The notes: generated by a model not told the origin, from the sequence alone. A stretch of DNA of 64,000 nt from Limisphaera sp. (GCA_025057755.1 JANWVC010000005.1:320071-384070); one strand, 5' to 3'; shown: positions 20,682-30,636, counted from the stretch's first letter. Numbers and translations: made by a program.

Positions 20682-21148
20682 GGTCTTTCCTGGTTGAGTT
20701 GACATAAGGCCGACCAATCAAAGGCAAATACACTGTTTGAGGCTAATGACTGGGTCGTGGGAGGACAAGGGTATGTGTGTGCAAATCCGCAGGCATTATG
20801 AGCAATGTCTGAGTTGCTCCACAGTTTCCTAACACAAGACAGTTCTGAACTCATCCCGAGGCTCACTTCAACGCATCGGCTTGCCTCGATAGCCGCCACG
20901 TGACCGTTCGAGGCTGATGTCAGCAAGCTCGTTAACAATCGAATTTAGGAGACCCACGGCTCCTGCGTTCGACATCACTCTTAGTCCGAAGGTGACGCCG
21001 CTACACCCTAAGCCCCTGGCCCTAGTTTTCTTACGTTGCAACCGACGATGATCCGATCAGGCCAGCTCAAGCCCGTTGGATCAGAACCCTGTCAGGGAGT
21101 CACCCGGATTGAGTAGCAGGCTTGACCGCGCTTGACAATCATCTGTAG
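20682..21148. other. Divergent intergenic region upstream of the pectin cluster
   Basis: A 467-base non-coding region between the DUF1080 gene and the GH78 gene. It should hold the promoters of both and any operator of the XylR-like regulator. No clear repeats or promoter boxes were identified by eye. Confidence 0.45.
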
Positions 21149-24133
21149 ATGAGCCCCATGCATGCAGGCTGGCTCCCATTTCGAAGCGGCGTTTTGCTGC
21201 TGGTGCTGGTCATCGGACTGCAGCCAGCGAGCAAGCCTCATGTTGTGGCCGCGAATGATGACGGTTCAAATCCCAGGGCGCCCTGGAAAGCCTACTGGAT
21301 TTGGCACCGAGAAGGCGACGTTAGAGACTACAACCAGGCCGTGGTGGTGCGCAAAGAACTCGATCTGGGCCCATTCCGTCAGTGCAAACTCCGAATCACT
21401 GCCGACAGTTGGTACCGGCTCTGGATCAATGGAGCCTGGGTTCAAGACGGACCGTGCCGCAGTTGGCCGGAGTCTTATCAGTATGATGTCCTTGACGTCT
21501 CCTCCTACGTGCGTCCCGGCCATAATGAAATTCAAATTTTGGCCCGATATTTCGGAGTGGGCGATTTTCACCGGGTGCCGCAGCAAGCCGGGCTTTTGGC
21601 ACAATTGGACGTGGAATTGGCAGATGGCCGAACTTTGTCCATCGGCACGGATCGAACATGGAGAGCGGCTCGTTACGCCGCTTTGCTGGCACGTGTCCCG
21701 AAGATCAGCATTCAAATGGGACCGTGTGAGTGGCTGGACGCTCGGCTTCAGGAGCCCCTTCGATTCCGTCCGGCACGGGAACTTTATCCAGCACAACGGG
21801 GACCCTGGCAGCGGCTTCAACCGCGAGACGTTGCATTGCTGACCCGCTCCCCAGAGTCATTCCGAACTGTGCTCGATGCGCGAATCGTGCGGGCCGACGG
21901 ATGGAATTTTACTGTGCCGGTAGCCCGGCTGCTCCATCCCGGTCGGATCGAGGCTAATAATCACACGAGTTGTGGTTTCGGCATGGCCACAGTATTGGAA
22001 GTCCCCCACCCTGTTCGAATCCGCATTCGTCAAGAAGGCATGAAGCTGGCCCTCAACGGACAATCGGTGGACAACGAGATGGATTTACCAGCCGGGCAAC
22101 ATCTCCTGATCGGTTTCTCCCGCAGTTTGTTTGGGCACGACAAAGAAAAGAGCATCCGCTTCTTGGAACCCGCCGGTTTCCGTCTGGTGCACCCGTTTGG
22201 ACAAGCGTCGGACAATCCTTGGGTCTTCATCGAGCTATCCGAGTTTTCGTTCGCCACGAATGACCTGCTGTGGATCCAATTCCGGGACACGGACCCGGTT
22301 TTGGGACCGATGTCGCGACGTTACGAGGAGCGCATCAACCAATGGCTGAGCACAATCACAAACGTCCAGCAATTGCGCAGCATTTTGGGTCACCGTTGTC
22401 GTTCCCTGCCCCAAGACCAAATGTTTGTGGAAGACATCTTTTGGCAGTTTCCAAACCGCCGCGTTGTCGAAGGAGTAGCTCCTACGATTGAACGACCCAC
22501 TGCATTGTTGCACGACAATGCCGAGTCAACCGTGGTTTACCCCCATGCGGCTGGGGACGTGGAACTGCTGCTGGATCTGGGAGAACAACGCTGCGGCTAT
22601 TGGACCTTTGACCTCTGGGCTCCGGAGGGAGTCGTGGTGGACATGGCGGCAGTGGAATACATCGCGCCTGACGGCCGGATCCAATGGACCTGGGGCAATC
22701 GCAATGCCATGCGATACATCACACGATTTGGTCGCAATCATTACGTGTCTGTGCAACGGCGGTCCGGCCGTTACGTATTTCTGACGTTGCGCAACTTCCA
22801 CGAGCCCGTCCGCATCCGCCATGTCGGAATTGTGGAATCGACCTATCCTGTTGAATACCGAGGCGCCTTCCGTTGCAGCGACGCACGCCTCAATGAGATT
22901 TGGTCAATTTCCGCACGCACGCTCAAACTCTGCATGGAGGACACTTTTACAGACTGTCCTTTGTACGAACAGACCCACTGGGTGGGCGATGCCCGGAATG
23001 AAGCGCTCTTTGCCTATGGAGTCTTCGGTGCTCATGACCTGGCACGCCGTTGCATCCGGCTCGCAGCGGAGTCGCTCGAGCGCTACCCGATTGTGGGTTG
23101 CCAAACACCCTCTTCGTGGGACGTGCTTATCCCGGCTTGGAGTTTCCTGTGGGGCTTGGCTGTTTGGGATCATTACTGGGAAACGGGAGATCGCCAGTGG
23201 CTCGAAAAAATCTATCCGGCCGTGATGCGCAATTTGCGTGGAGCTGCCCAGTTCGTCCAAGACCAGCAGCTGTTCTCCGCGCCGTTCTGGAATTTCTTTG
23301 ACTGGGTACACCTGGATCAAGGGCATCGCACCGTACTGCACAATAGCTTGTTGATGGTGGGTGCTGTAGATGCGGCATTGCGTTGCGCAGCGGCGTTGGG
23401 CCAATCCGCAGACGCGGCCTGGCTACAGGCTTTGCGGTCCCGACTGACTACGGGGATTCAGCGGCTCTGGGACCCTCGGCGTGGTTCATACCTGGACGCT
23501 GTCCGAGACGATGGCACATTGAGTCCGGTCGCCAGTCAGCACACAAGCTTCTTGGCGTTATCGTTCGATATCGTGCCGCCAGAGCAACGGCCAATGGTTC
23601 TCCGAAACTTGACCAATCCTCCCCCCGGCATGGTTGAAGTGGGATCACCGTTTGCAGCACTCTACCTGTATGAAGCCCTCGAGAAACATGGGCTGGGTTC
23701 GACGATTCTTGCTGAAATCTATCGTCACTACCTTCCGATGCTCGAGGCCGGAGCCACCACGGTCTGGGAAAGTTTTCCAACCGGCACCACCGGCGGCGGC
23801 CGATGGCCCACCCGAAGCCATTGCCACGCTTGGTCGGCTGCGCCCGTTTTTTACTTGAACCGACTCGTGCTAGGCATCAAGCCGACGGCGCCCGCTGCCG
23901 CCGAGGTTGAGATTAGCCCATTCCTGTTTGATTTAGACTGGGCCGAAGGCCGCACGGCCACGGTTCATGGTCCGGTGGAAGTATCCTGGCGGCGTGAAGC
24001 AGGTATCCTGCGGGTCCACTACCGCGTTCCTGCCGGTGTCCAAGCCCTCTTCCGAACGAATGCCTCCCATGCGGGCCTCCAGCTTATCGTGAACGGTCAG
24101 CCCTGGGCATCGGAAACGCCGCCAGCACGCTGA
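21149..24133 (+). CDS. Secreted alpha-L-rhamnosidase (GH78-like)
   Basis: A 994-residue glycosidase expected to release L-rhamnose from rhamnogalacturonan or rhamnosides. A signal peptide (VLLLVLVIGLQPAS) is followed by N-terminal beta-sandwich domains (TADSWYRLWINGAWVQDGP is the usual GH78 carbohydrate-binding-like region). An (alpha/alpha)6 barrel starts at about residue 580. The catalytic region DCPLYEQTHWVGDAR places Asp602, Glu607 and Asp614 with the spacing of the GH78 catalytic and substrate-binding acids. Glu874 in TTVWESFPTGT corresponds to the late conserved acid. A C-terminal beta domain closes the protein. It heads a collinear cluster with sugar-acid enzymes, a regulator and GH28. 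Confidence 0.88.
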   Translation: MSPMHAGWLPFRSGVLLLVLVIGLQPASKPHVVAANDDGSNPRAPWKAYWIWHREGDVRDYNQAVVVRKELDLGPFRQCKLRITADSWYRLWINGAWVQDGPCRSWPESYQYDVLDVSSYVRPGHNEIQILARYFGVGDFHRVPQQAGLLAQLDVELADGRTLSIGTDRTWRAARYAALLARVPKISIQMGPCEWLDARLQEPLRFRPARELYPAQRGPWQRLQPRDVALLTRSPESFRTVLDARIVRADGWNFTVPVARLLHPGRIEANNHTSCGFGMATVLEVPHPVRIRIRQEGMKLALNGQSVDNEMDLPAGQHLLIGFSRSLFGHDKEKSIRFLEPAGFRLVHPFGQASDNPWVFIELSEFSFATNDLLWIQFRDTDPVLGPMSRRYEERINQWLSTITNVQQLRSILGHRCRSLPQDQMFVEDIFWQFPNRRVVEGVAPTIERPTALLHDNAESTVVYPHAAGDVELLLDLGEQRCGYWTFDLWAPEGVVVDMAAVEYIAPDGRIQWTWGNRNAMRYITRFGRNHYVSVQRRSGRYVFLTLRNFHEPVRIRHVGIVESTYPVEYRGAFRCSDARLNEIWSISARTLKLCMEDTFTDCPLYEQTHWVGDARNEALFAYGVFGAHDLARRCIRLAAESLERYPIVGCQTPSSWDVLIPAWSFLWGLAVWDHYWETGDRQWLEKIYPAVMRNLRGAAQFVQDQQLFSAPFWNFFDWVHLDQGHRTVLHNSLLMVGAVDAALRCAAALGQSADAAWLQALRSRLTTGIQRLWDPRRGSYLDAVRDDGTLSPVASQHTSFLALSFDIVPPEQRPMVLRNLTNPPPGMVEVGSPFAALYLYEALEKHGLGSTILAEIYRHYLPMLEAGATTVWESFPTGTTGGGRWPTRSHCHAWSAAPVFYLNRLVLGIKPTAPAAAEVEISPFLFDLDWAEGRTATVHGPVEVSWRREAGILRVHYRVPAGVQALFRTNASHAGLQLIVNGQPWASETPPAR

Positions 24134-24285
24134 AGAAGCTGCACGACGGGCCAACCCGCGGAGCCGCAGGATACGCACCAAGTGACCTTCCAGTGCAAAA
24201 AACAACGGATTTCAAACACAAATTCGAGGTTCCGCCCGTTTAAGAGTCGGCATAGTTTGTGCCCGCGAACGGAAACAAAGAAGAC

Positions 24286-25557
24286 ATGTTGTACATTGCC
24301 ATAGGTTCGCCCACGGCACAATTAACAGAAGCCGACGTTCGAGAAGCGCTCCGCGCCGCACTGGACCGGTTGGGCCCACGCCGGCGCGTTCTGATAGTAC
24401 CGCCAGATTTTACCCGATACCATTCGCAAGCTGGGTTGGTCACGCGGCTACTCTATGAATACTACGGCAGCCGCATAGCGGACATACTCCCAGCGTTGGG
24501 CACGCACAGCCCGATGACGGCAGAGCAGATCGTCGAGATGTACGCCGGGGTGCCTCCGACGCTGTTTCGGGTTCATAACTGGCGAACGGGCGTGGTTACC
24601 CTGGGAGAGGTGCCTGCCGATTTTGTGCGCCAGGTGTCAGAAGGTGCCGTGGACTTTGCATGGCCCGCGCAGGTTGCCCGGCTGATCTGGGAGGGCGGTC
24701 ATGATCTGATCGTTTCTGTCGGCCAAGTGGTGCCCCACGAGGTCGTCGGGATGGCCAGTTATAACAAGAATCTTTTTGTGGGCACTGGCGGCGCGGAGGG
24801 CATCAACAAAAGCCATTTCATCGGAGCGGCGTATGGGATGGAACGGATGATGGGCCGGGCCGACACGCCGGTTCGACGCATCTTGGATTACGCGTCCGAG
24901 CATTTTCTGCGTCAGCTGCCGTTGTTGTACATCCACACTGTTGTCAGCCGTGGTGCAGACGGCCGCCTCCATCTGCGCGGTCTTTATGTCAGCGACGACC
25001 GCTCCGGATTTGAGAAAGCCGCCACATTGTCGCTGCAAGTCAATTTCGAGATGGTGGATCACCCCCTGTCTAAAGTGGTGGTTTACCTCGATCCGGGCGA
25101 ATTCAAGAGCACCTGGCTGGGAAACAAGAGCATTTACCGCACCCGCATGGCTATGGCAGATGGCGGAGAATTGATCGTGCTAGCGCCCGGCCTTCGAGAG
25201 TTCGGCGAGGATCCGGAAATTGACCGGTTGATTCGAAAGTATGGTTACCGGGGGACCCCTGCCACGCTTCGAGCCGTCCGGGAACAACCTGAGCTGCAGG
25301 CCAACCTCAGCGCGGCTGCCCACTTGATCCACGGCAGTTCGGAAGGCCGATTCCGCGTAATTTATTGTCCAGGGCAACTCAGTCGGGACGAAATCGAAAG
25401 TGTCGGGTTCGATTCCGCTGATCTGGCCACCATGCTCCAGCGGTATCCGCCGGATCGGCTGCGAGACGGGTGGAACACTTTGCCCGATGGAGAAAGGATT
25501 TTTTACATTTCCAACCCTGCACTAGGCTTGTGGGCCTGGCGGGGTCGGTTCTCCTAA
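24286..25557 (+). CDS. LarA-family nickel-pincer racemase/epimerase homologue (DUF2088)
   Basis: A 423-residue cytoplasmic protein from the ATG at 24286 (the frame is open from a GTG at 24259). It has the LarA hallmarks: DFTRYHS near the N-terminus, GTH with His74, and VVPHEVVGMASYNKN with His151 and Lys161, followed by His177 in NKSHF. The spacing of His, Lys (+10) and His (+26) equals that of the cofactor-binding residues of lactate racemase LarA. This implies the nickel-pincer nucleotide cofactor. Family members racemise or epimerise alpha-hydroxy acids including sugar acids. Its place between a rhamnosidase and a sugar-acid SDR suggests an aldonate C2-epimerase, which is inference. The maturation genes larBCE are not in this window. 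Confidence 0.85.
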   Translation: MLYIAIGSPTAQLTEADVREALRAALDRLGPRRRVLIVPPDFTRYHSQAGLVTRLLYEYYGSRIADILPALGTHSPMTAEQIVEMYAGVPPTLFRVHNWRTGVVTLGEVPADFVRQVSEGAVDFAWPAQVARLIWEGGHDLIVSVGQVVPHEVVGMASYNKNLFVGTGGAEGINKSHFIGAAYGMERMMGRADTPVRRILDYASEHFLRQLPLLYIHTVVSRGADGRLHLRGLYVSDDRSGFEKAATLSLQVNFEMVDHPLSKVVVYLDPGEFKSTWLGNKSIYRTRMAMADGGELIVLAPGLREFGEDPEIDRLIRKYGYRGTPATLRAVREQPELQANLSAAAHLIHGSSEGRFRVIYCPGQLSRDEIESVGFDSADLATMLQRYPPDRLRDGWNTLPDGERIFYISNPALGLWAWRGRFS

Positions 25558-25571
25558 TCTGACCAAGCTTT

Positions 25572-26438
25572 ATGGCAACCCTTCAATTGCCGTTTCAAGT
25601 CAATCTGGATGGTCGTGTTGCGTTGGTAACCGGTGGCGGTGGAGTGCTATGCAGTGTCATGGCTCGTGCGCTGGCCGCCTGTGGAGCCCGCATTGCAGTA
25701 GCGGATCTGAAGAGGGAAGCCGCTGAGGCTGTGGCTCAACAGATCCGACAGGAAGGAGGCATCGCCATAAGCGTTGCTTGCGACGTGCTCCAGCGCGAGA
25801 GTCTCATCGCAGCCAATGAAACCGTCAAACGGGAGCTGGGCCCCATTGACATTCTGATCAACGGGGCTGGCGGGAATCATCCCAAGGGGACCACGACCCA
25901 TGAATACCTCCGGCCAGAAGATTTACGAGCCGTTCGTCAGGATGTGGTCACCTTTTACGATTTGGATCCAAAGGGTATTGAGTTCGTGTTTCACCTCAAT
26001 TTCCTAGGCACGCTGCTGCCCACCCAAGCCTTTACGCGGGAAATGGCCGCTCGAGGACGAGGCGTGGTCATCAACATCTCGTCCATGAACGCATTTCGGC
26101 CGCTGACCAAAATCCCGGCTTATAGCGGAGCCAAGGCCGCTGTGAGCAACTTTACCCAATGGTTAGCTGTGCATTTCTCACGCGTGGGAATCCGAGTCAA
26201 CGCCATCGCCCCGGGATTCTTCGTCACGGACCAGAACCGTTCCCTGCTGGTTCAACCTGATGGTTCCTGGACACCGCGGGCCCGAACCATTCTGGCCCAC
26301 ACCCCCATGAATCGTTTCGGCGAGCCCCAGGACTTGCTTGGGGCCTTGCTCTGGCTGGTTTCCGACGAGGCCGCGGGTTTTGTTACCGGCGTGGTGGTGC
26401 CGGTGGATGGGGGATTCTCTGCGTTTAGCGGAGTGTGA
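25572..26438 (+). CDS. SDR oxidoreductase, D-mannonate/fructuronate reductase-like
   Basis: A 288-residue short-chain dehydrogenase. It has the cofactor motif VTGGGGVLCS, the internal INGAGGNHPKGTT segment typical of UxuB/YjmF-like SDRs, and the catalytic Ser-Tyr-Lys set (ISSMNAF, then YSGAKAAV). FFVTDQNRSLL and the C-terminal GVVVPVDGGFSAFSGV also match that subgroup. These enzymes reduce D-fructuronate or D-tagaturonate to aldonates in hexuronate catabolism. It starts 14 bases after the LarA-like gene and is very probably co-transcribed. Exact substrate specificity is not proven by sequence. Confidence 0.88.
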   Translation: MATLQLPFQVNLDGRVALVTGGGGVLCSVMARALAACGARIAVADLKREAAEAVAQQIRQEGGIAISVACDVLQRESLIAANETVKRELGPIDILINGAGGNHPKGTTTHEYLRPEDLRAVRQDVVTFYDLDPKGIEFVFHLNFLGTLLPTQAFTREMAARGRGVVINISSMNAFRPLTKIPAYSGAKAAVSNFTQWLAVHFSRVGIRVNAIAPGFFVTDQNRSLLVQPDGSWTPRARTILAHTPMNRFGEPQDLLGALLWLVSDEAAGFVTGVVVPVDGGFSAFSGV

Positions 26439-26655
26439 GTAGATGATAACAGGGCATCAAGAAGACCTTGCCGTGCACCTGAAGCAAGGGCAGTGTAAGG
26501 TAGAAGCGGGCTGGTGCACCGTTGGCTCGGCCCGGCGTGGGCCCCCAACGGCAGCCCACGCGATCCCATGGCCCCAGCCTGATGAGTTTCCTTGGAACTC
26601 GGAAGAGGGTTTGGATGCCAGGGTTTCGGATGGCGGTGCAACATCCTCGGCAGTC

Positions 26656-27822
26656 ATGAAGCCTCGTACCAAACGAGAGAAGAGGTCGCGACGCGTGCTC
26701 GTGGCGCTCGGATGGTACGATTACCGGCTGCACCGGGGGATCGAGCGCTACGCTGAAGAGCACGGGTGGTCGCTTTCCGCCAATCTGGCCCGCGAAAAGG
26801 TCTTGCCATGGGGCTGGGAGGGCGACGGGATTCTGGCCTGGCTCGGTGCCTGGGATGAGTTGGCCGAATTCGTCGAGCGACAGAACAAACCCACGGTCGA
26901 TTTCAGTTACCGCCGGCCCCATCTACAGTTTCCCCGCGTGCTCGAGGACCACGCCCATGCTGCCCGCCTGGTGGCTGAACACTTCCTTTCGCGGGGCTTT
27001 AAGCACTTCATCTTTTACAGTGACGCACCGAATTGGTCATACGAAGAGCGGGGCCACGGATTCCAAGCGGCCTTGGCGGAGGCTGGATACTCCTGCGTAT
27101 GGCTGAAGTGGCACGAATGTCCCTGGTTCCGCGAAGACCGGGAACAATGGTCGCGGAAGCGTCTGTGGCTGGCCACACGATTGAAACGAGCCCCCAAGCC
27201 CGTCGCCGTGTTCGCCGCCAATGACCAACATGCTTTGGATGTTTTGGAGGCTTGTGAATTCGCCGGGATGAAGGTGCCGGACGAAGTGGCCATTTGCGGA
27301 GCAGAGAATTACCTGCTGGCCCCTGACGCTATGCAAACGCCCATTTCGAGCGTCGATACCAATCTCGAGCTGCTTGGATATCGCGGAGCCGAGCTGCTCG
27401 ATCAACTGATGGATGGCCGGAAGCCACCGCCCAAGCCCATCCGCATTCCAGCCGCCGGCGTGGTGGTGCGCAAAAGCAGCGACTTGCTGGCGGTTCCGCA
27501 TCCGGGCGTGGCGCGGAGCCTTCGCTTCATATGGGAGCACAGCCACGAACCAATTTCCGTGAAGGATCTCGTGGGCGTAGCTGCGATGTCCCGACGCGCT
27601 TTGCACAAGGCGTTTGTGGAGCATTTGGGCCGCACCCCGGGCCAGGAACTGCACCGCGTTCGCATCGAGCGAGCGCGCAAACTGCTCGCAGAAACAGACG
27701 ACAAGCTGGACGTCATCGCCCGTGCCTGCGGGTACCAAAGCACCAACAGTTTCTGCGTGGCTTTCAAACACGCCGTCGGTATGTCTCCTAAACAGTTTCG
27801 CGAAAGTTTGGCCAAGCAATGA
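26656..27822 (+). CDS. XylR-like regulator: sugar-binding domain plus AraC-type DNA-binding domain
   Basis: A 388-residue transcription factor from the ATG at 26656 (the frame is open from 26443, but the extension is not protein-like). The N-terminal 280 residues resemble a LacI/periplasmic-binding sensor (VLVALGWYDYRLHRGIERYA, KPVAVFAANDQHALDVLEAC). The C-terminal 100 residues are an AraC helix-turn-helix pair (ISVKDLVGVAAMSRRALHKAF and the second helix region VIARACGYQSTNSFCVAFK). This order is the XylR architecture, which activates sugar genes on ligand binding. Its stop overlaps the polygalacturonase start by ATGA. The inducer is likely a pectin-derived sugar or sugar acid. Confidence 0.9.
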   Translation: MKPRTKREKRSRRVLVALGWYDYRLHRGIERYAEEHGWSLSANLAREKVLPWGWEGDGILAWLGAWDELAEFVERQNKPTVDFSYRRPHLQFPRVLEDHAHAARLVAEHFLSRGFKHFIFYSDAPNWSYEERGHGFQAALAEAGYSCVWLKWHECPWFREDREQWSRKRLWLATRLKRAPKPVAVFAANDQHALDVLEACEFAGMKVPDEVAICGAENYLLAPDAMQTPISSVDTNLELLGYRGAELLDQLMDGRKPPPKPIRIPAAGVVVRKSSDLLAVPHPGVARSLRFIWEHSHEPISVKDLVGVAAMSRRALHKAFVEHLGRTPGQELHRVRIERARKLLAETDDKLDVIARACGYQSTNSFCVAFKHAVGMSPKQFRESLAKQ

Positions 27823-29180
27823 GATCCTCGAACACTCACTCACTCCATTCTAGGTCCTCATCGTGGGACAGCCGCGACAGAGAGACGCGGCGCCTGATTC
27901 GGCGTGTCTTTGTTCTCGGGCTGGTCGGCTGGGGATGGTTCGGCTTTCCTTTGCAAGGCCTCTCGCAAACGCCCCGAGAGTGGAACGTCCGTGAGTTCGG
28001 AGCCCGAGGTGACGGCCAAACGGTGGATACCGCCGCGCTTCAGCGCGCCCTGGACACCTGTGGGAAGGCCGGAGGCGGCGTGGTGCGCTTTCCACCCGGA
28101 GTGTATCTGACCCAGCCCTTGGAATTGCGCAGTCACGTGACGATCCTTTTGGAGAATGGGGCCATTCTTCAGGCCAGTCGTGAGCCAAAGGATTTCATGC
28201 GCCAACCCGGTGACTGGCTCCAGGCGCGGAGCAGCAGCGATTTTCTCCCGCTTCTCGGCGGGCGCAACCTTACCAACGTCGCGTTGATCGGTCAGGGCAT
28301 CATTGACGGCGCCGGAGAGGTTTGGTGGCCCGCCGCAGAAGAAGCCCGGCGCCGTCAGCCTGGCTACACGTTGCCAAGACCGCGCTTAATTGTACTAACC
28401 CGGTGCCGCAACGTACGCCTCAGTGGCATCACGCTCCGCAACGCTCCGACTTTCCATTTCGTCCCGGTTGAATGCGAGGACGTTTGGATTGAAAACCTGA
28501 CCGTACAGGCCCCCGACCATGCTGCGAATACCGACGGCATCGATCCCAGCCTGAGTCGTCGGGTTGTTATTACCAACTGTATCTTCGACGTCGGCGATGA
28601 TAACATTGCCATCAAGTCCGGTCGCGCCCTGCCCGACCGTCCGTTTGGGTGCGAGGACATCACCGTGGTCCATTGCCGGTTCTTCCATGGACACGGCTTG
28701 TCCATTGGCAGCGAAACGGTGGGGGGCGTCCGTGGCCTGCGGGTGCGGGGCTGTGTCTTTCAAGGCACCGAGAATGGGATCCGGATCAAATCGCATCGCG
28801 GTCGCGGCGGTATGGTCGAGGATCTGCTATATGAAGACATCCAGATGACCAATGTCGAACGGGCCATCACGTTCACGGCCTATTACCCGCGCATTCCCGC
28901 CGAAGACAGCGCCCAGCCCTTGAGCCCGGAGACGCCCCGATACCGGAACATTCGCGTGCGAAACCTCACCGCCACCTGCTATGAAAACGCTGGCGTTATT
29001 ATCGGCCTGCCCGAAGCTCCGATCGAAAATGTTTATTTGGAAAACATTCGGATCATCGCCAACCGAACCGGCTTGGAGTTGCGTCATGTGCGGCAGGTCC
29101 GCTTGGAAAATGTGGAGGTTCGACCCGTCCGAGGTGCCCCCCTGATCGTGCGCGACAGCACCGGTACCGGACTGCCGTGA
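27819..29180 (+). CDS. Secreted polygalacturonase, GH28 family
   Basis: A 453-residue right-handed beta-helix glycosidase that hydrolyses galacturonan or rhamnogalacturonan backbones. All GH28 signature residues are visible: NTDGID (Asn237 to Asp242), Asp260-Asp261 in GDDNIAIKSG, Gly-His-Gly 291-293 and Arg322-Ile-Lys324. The N-terminus has a long charged region and RRVFVLGLVGWGWF, which resembles a twin-arginine signal but could be an ordinary signal peptide. The ATG overlaps the regulator's stop (ATGA), so the two are translationally coupled. It completes a pectin-depolymerising set with the GH78 enzyme. Confidence 0.93.
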   Translation: MRSSNTHSLHSRSSSWDSRDRETRRLIRRVFVLGLVGWGWFGFPLQGLSQTPREWNVREFGARGDGQTVDTAALQRALDTCGKAGGGVVRFPPGVYLTQPLELRSHVTILLENGAILQASREPKDFMRQPGDWLQARSSSDFLPLLGGRNLTNVALIGQGIIDGAGEVWWPAAEEARRRQPGYTLPRPRLIVLTRCRNVRLSGITLRNAPTFHFVPVECEDVWIENLTVQAPDHAANTDGIDPSLSRRVVITNCIFDVGDDNIAIKSGRALPDRPFGCEDITVVHCRFFHGHGLSIGSETVGGVRGLRVRGCVFQGTENGIRIKSHRGRGGMVEDLLYEDIQMTNVERAITFTAYYPRIPAEDSAQPLSPETPRYRNIRVRNLTATCYENAGVIIGLPEAPIENVYLENIRIIANRTGLELRHVRQVRLENVEVRPVRGAPLIVRDSTGTGLP

Positions 29181-29309
29181 CCGGGTGGCAGACCGAAAGC
29201 CGGGTTCCTTTTTTTCACGCTCACGTGCACATCTTCGCAACTGACGCGCGAACTGACAGACTTAGAATAAGAATGTCTCGATGGAATCATCAACGCAGCG
29301 TAAACAGCC

Positions 29310-30197
29310 ATGAACATCTGTGCGCGAATCGGTTACGGCCTGGTTGCTTGGGTGGCGCTCTCGGTCTCCACTCACGTACCTGCAGTCCCCCTGCCCTATG
29401 CTGATGGGTTTGATTATGCCTTAGGGGAACGTCTGGGAGGGACAACAAGCAGTAACAATTGGAGCGCTGGAAATAGCACGGGCACCGGATCGCCCATTAT
29501 CACCAATTCGGCAGCCCTCACTTACCCCGGACTACCTTCCTTAGGCGGCCATGGAGTGCTCTCGAGTGGGATTCCCACCAGTAACCGAGACCGCGGAGTC
29601 GTAGTAGCCCCTGACGTTAACAGCCTGCTCTACTTCTCGAATGTAACCAGTCTTTATATATCGTACCTTTTGCGGGTAGATAGCGGGCCCACGGGAAATC
29701 CTCGCCTCCTAAGTGCCTATCGGGATAGCACCGGAGGTGCCGGTGGGTTCACCCCATCTGGCGGTATTTTCGTAGGGACCAATCTGCTCTTGGGCATTGC
29801 CAAACAATCCAATACGGACATTGCATGGACGCAGGATCCATTGTCGCCAGGAAGTACAAATCTTATTGTATGGCGCTACACCTACGTGGACGGCGCCACA
29901 AATGATGAACTGGCATTATGGGTGAATCCCCCGGCCAGTTCGTTTGGCGCATCCGAATCTTTGGTGCCTCCACCGACCGTGACAACCACGATTGGCCCCG
30001 ACGATGTGGGCATCAATTCGGTCCACTTTACATTGCGCACCGCTGGTAGCTTCAACGGCGGAGGGGACTATGCCCTGGATGAGCTCCGGATTGGAACCAC
30101 TTGGGCCTCAGTGGTGGTCCCGGAACCACGAGTTGCTGCCTTGATCGGCTTAGGACTTCTGGCGCTTTGGTATCTGCGTCGAACTCGTCGGGGTTGA
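29310..30197 (+). CDS. PEP-CTERM sorted exported protein, function unknown
   Basis: A 295-residue secreted protein. A signal peptide (GLVAWVALSVSTHVPAV) precedes a Ser/Thr/Gly-rich beta region with FDYALGERLGG, a pattern often seen in Verrucomicrobia concanavalin-like exported proteins. The C-terminus has VPEPRVAALIGLGLLALWYL followed by RRTRRG. This Pro-Glu-Pro motif, hydrophobic helix and basic tail is the PEP-CTERM signal processed by exosortase. It probably reaches the outer surface or the exopolysaccharide matrix. It follows GH28 by 129 bases, so it may or may not belong to the pectin operon. Confidence 0.88.
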   Translation: MNICARIGYGLVAWVALSVSTHVPAVPLPYADGFDYALGERLGGTTSSNNWSAGNSTGTGSPIITNSAALTYPGLPSLGGHGVLSSGIPTSNRDRGVVVAPDVNSLLYFSNVTSLYISYLLRVDSGPTGNPRLLSAYRDSTGGAGGFTPSGGIFVGTNLLLGIAKQSNTDIAWTQDPLSPGSTNLIVWRYTYVDGATNDELALWVNPPASSFGASESLVPPPTVTTTIGPDDVGINSVHFTLRTAGSFNGGGDYALDELRIGTTWASVVVPEPRVAALIGLGLLALWYLRRTRRG

Positions 30198-30217
30198 GGT
30201 TGGTTGAGGCAAGGTTG

Positions 30218-30270
30218 GGAAGGCGCTCCTTTCCCTGTGGACCACATGGGTGGGGCGCCTTCCTTCTTTG
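30218..30270 (+). terminator. Likely terminator after the PEP-CTERM gene
   Basis: GGAAGGCGC (30218-30226) pairs with GCGCCTTCC (30255-30263), enclosing a second partly paired stem (CCCTGTGG with CCACATGGG). TTCTTT follows directly. It lies 20 bases after the stop codon. Confidence 0.65.
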
Positions 30271-30636
30271 GGGTGTTCCTCGTGCAGGCGATCGCCCCCC
30301 GGCACTCGACTCGGCATGTGCCCGGATCGGCTGGTGGATTTTGAAACACCGTCGAGCCCATCGGAGCAATACACGTGGGCGCTGCAGTTTGTCTTCTGTT
30401 CAGTACAACTGACCAGTCAGCACAAACCAAAGAGCTGGAAAGCAGGCTCCTCAAGGCTGAGAGGTTTCCAATTTGTGGTATGCCAAAGCTCACCGAACAG
30501 GGCACAAAACGCGGACCCGGCTGCCAATCAAAAACCAAATTCTCGTGTTTCACTGCTCACGCTGTTCGCGCGTCTATTCGGGATCGGCTGCACAACTCAG
30601 CAACACCCACCAAACGCAGGCCCTCAAACACGCACG
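30271..30636. other. Intergenic region between convergent genes, nothing recognised
   Basis: A 366-base spacer between the PEP-CTERM gene and the 3' end of the metal ATPase gene. Only short frames without protein features are present. Confidence 0.45.
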
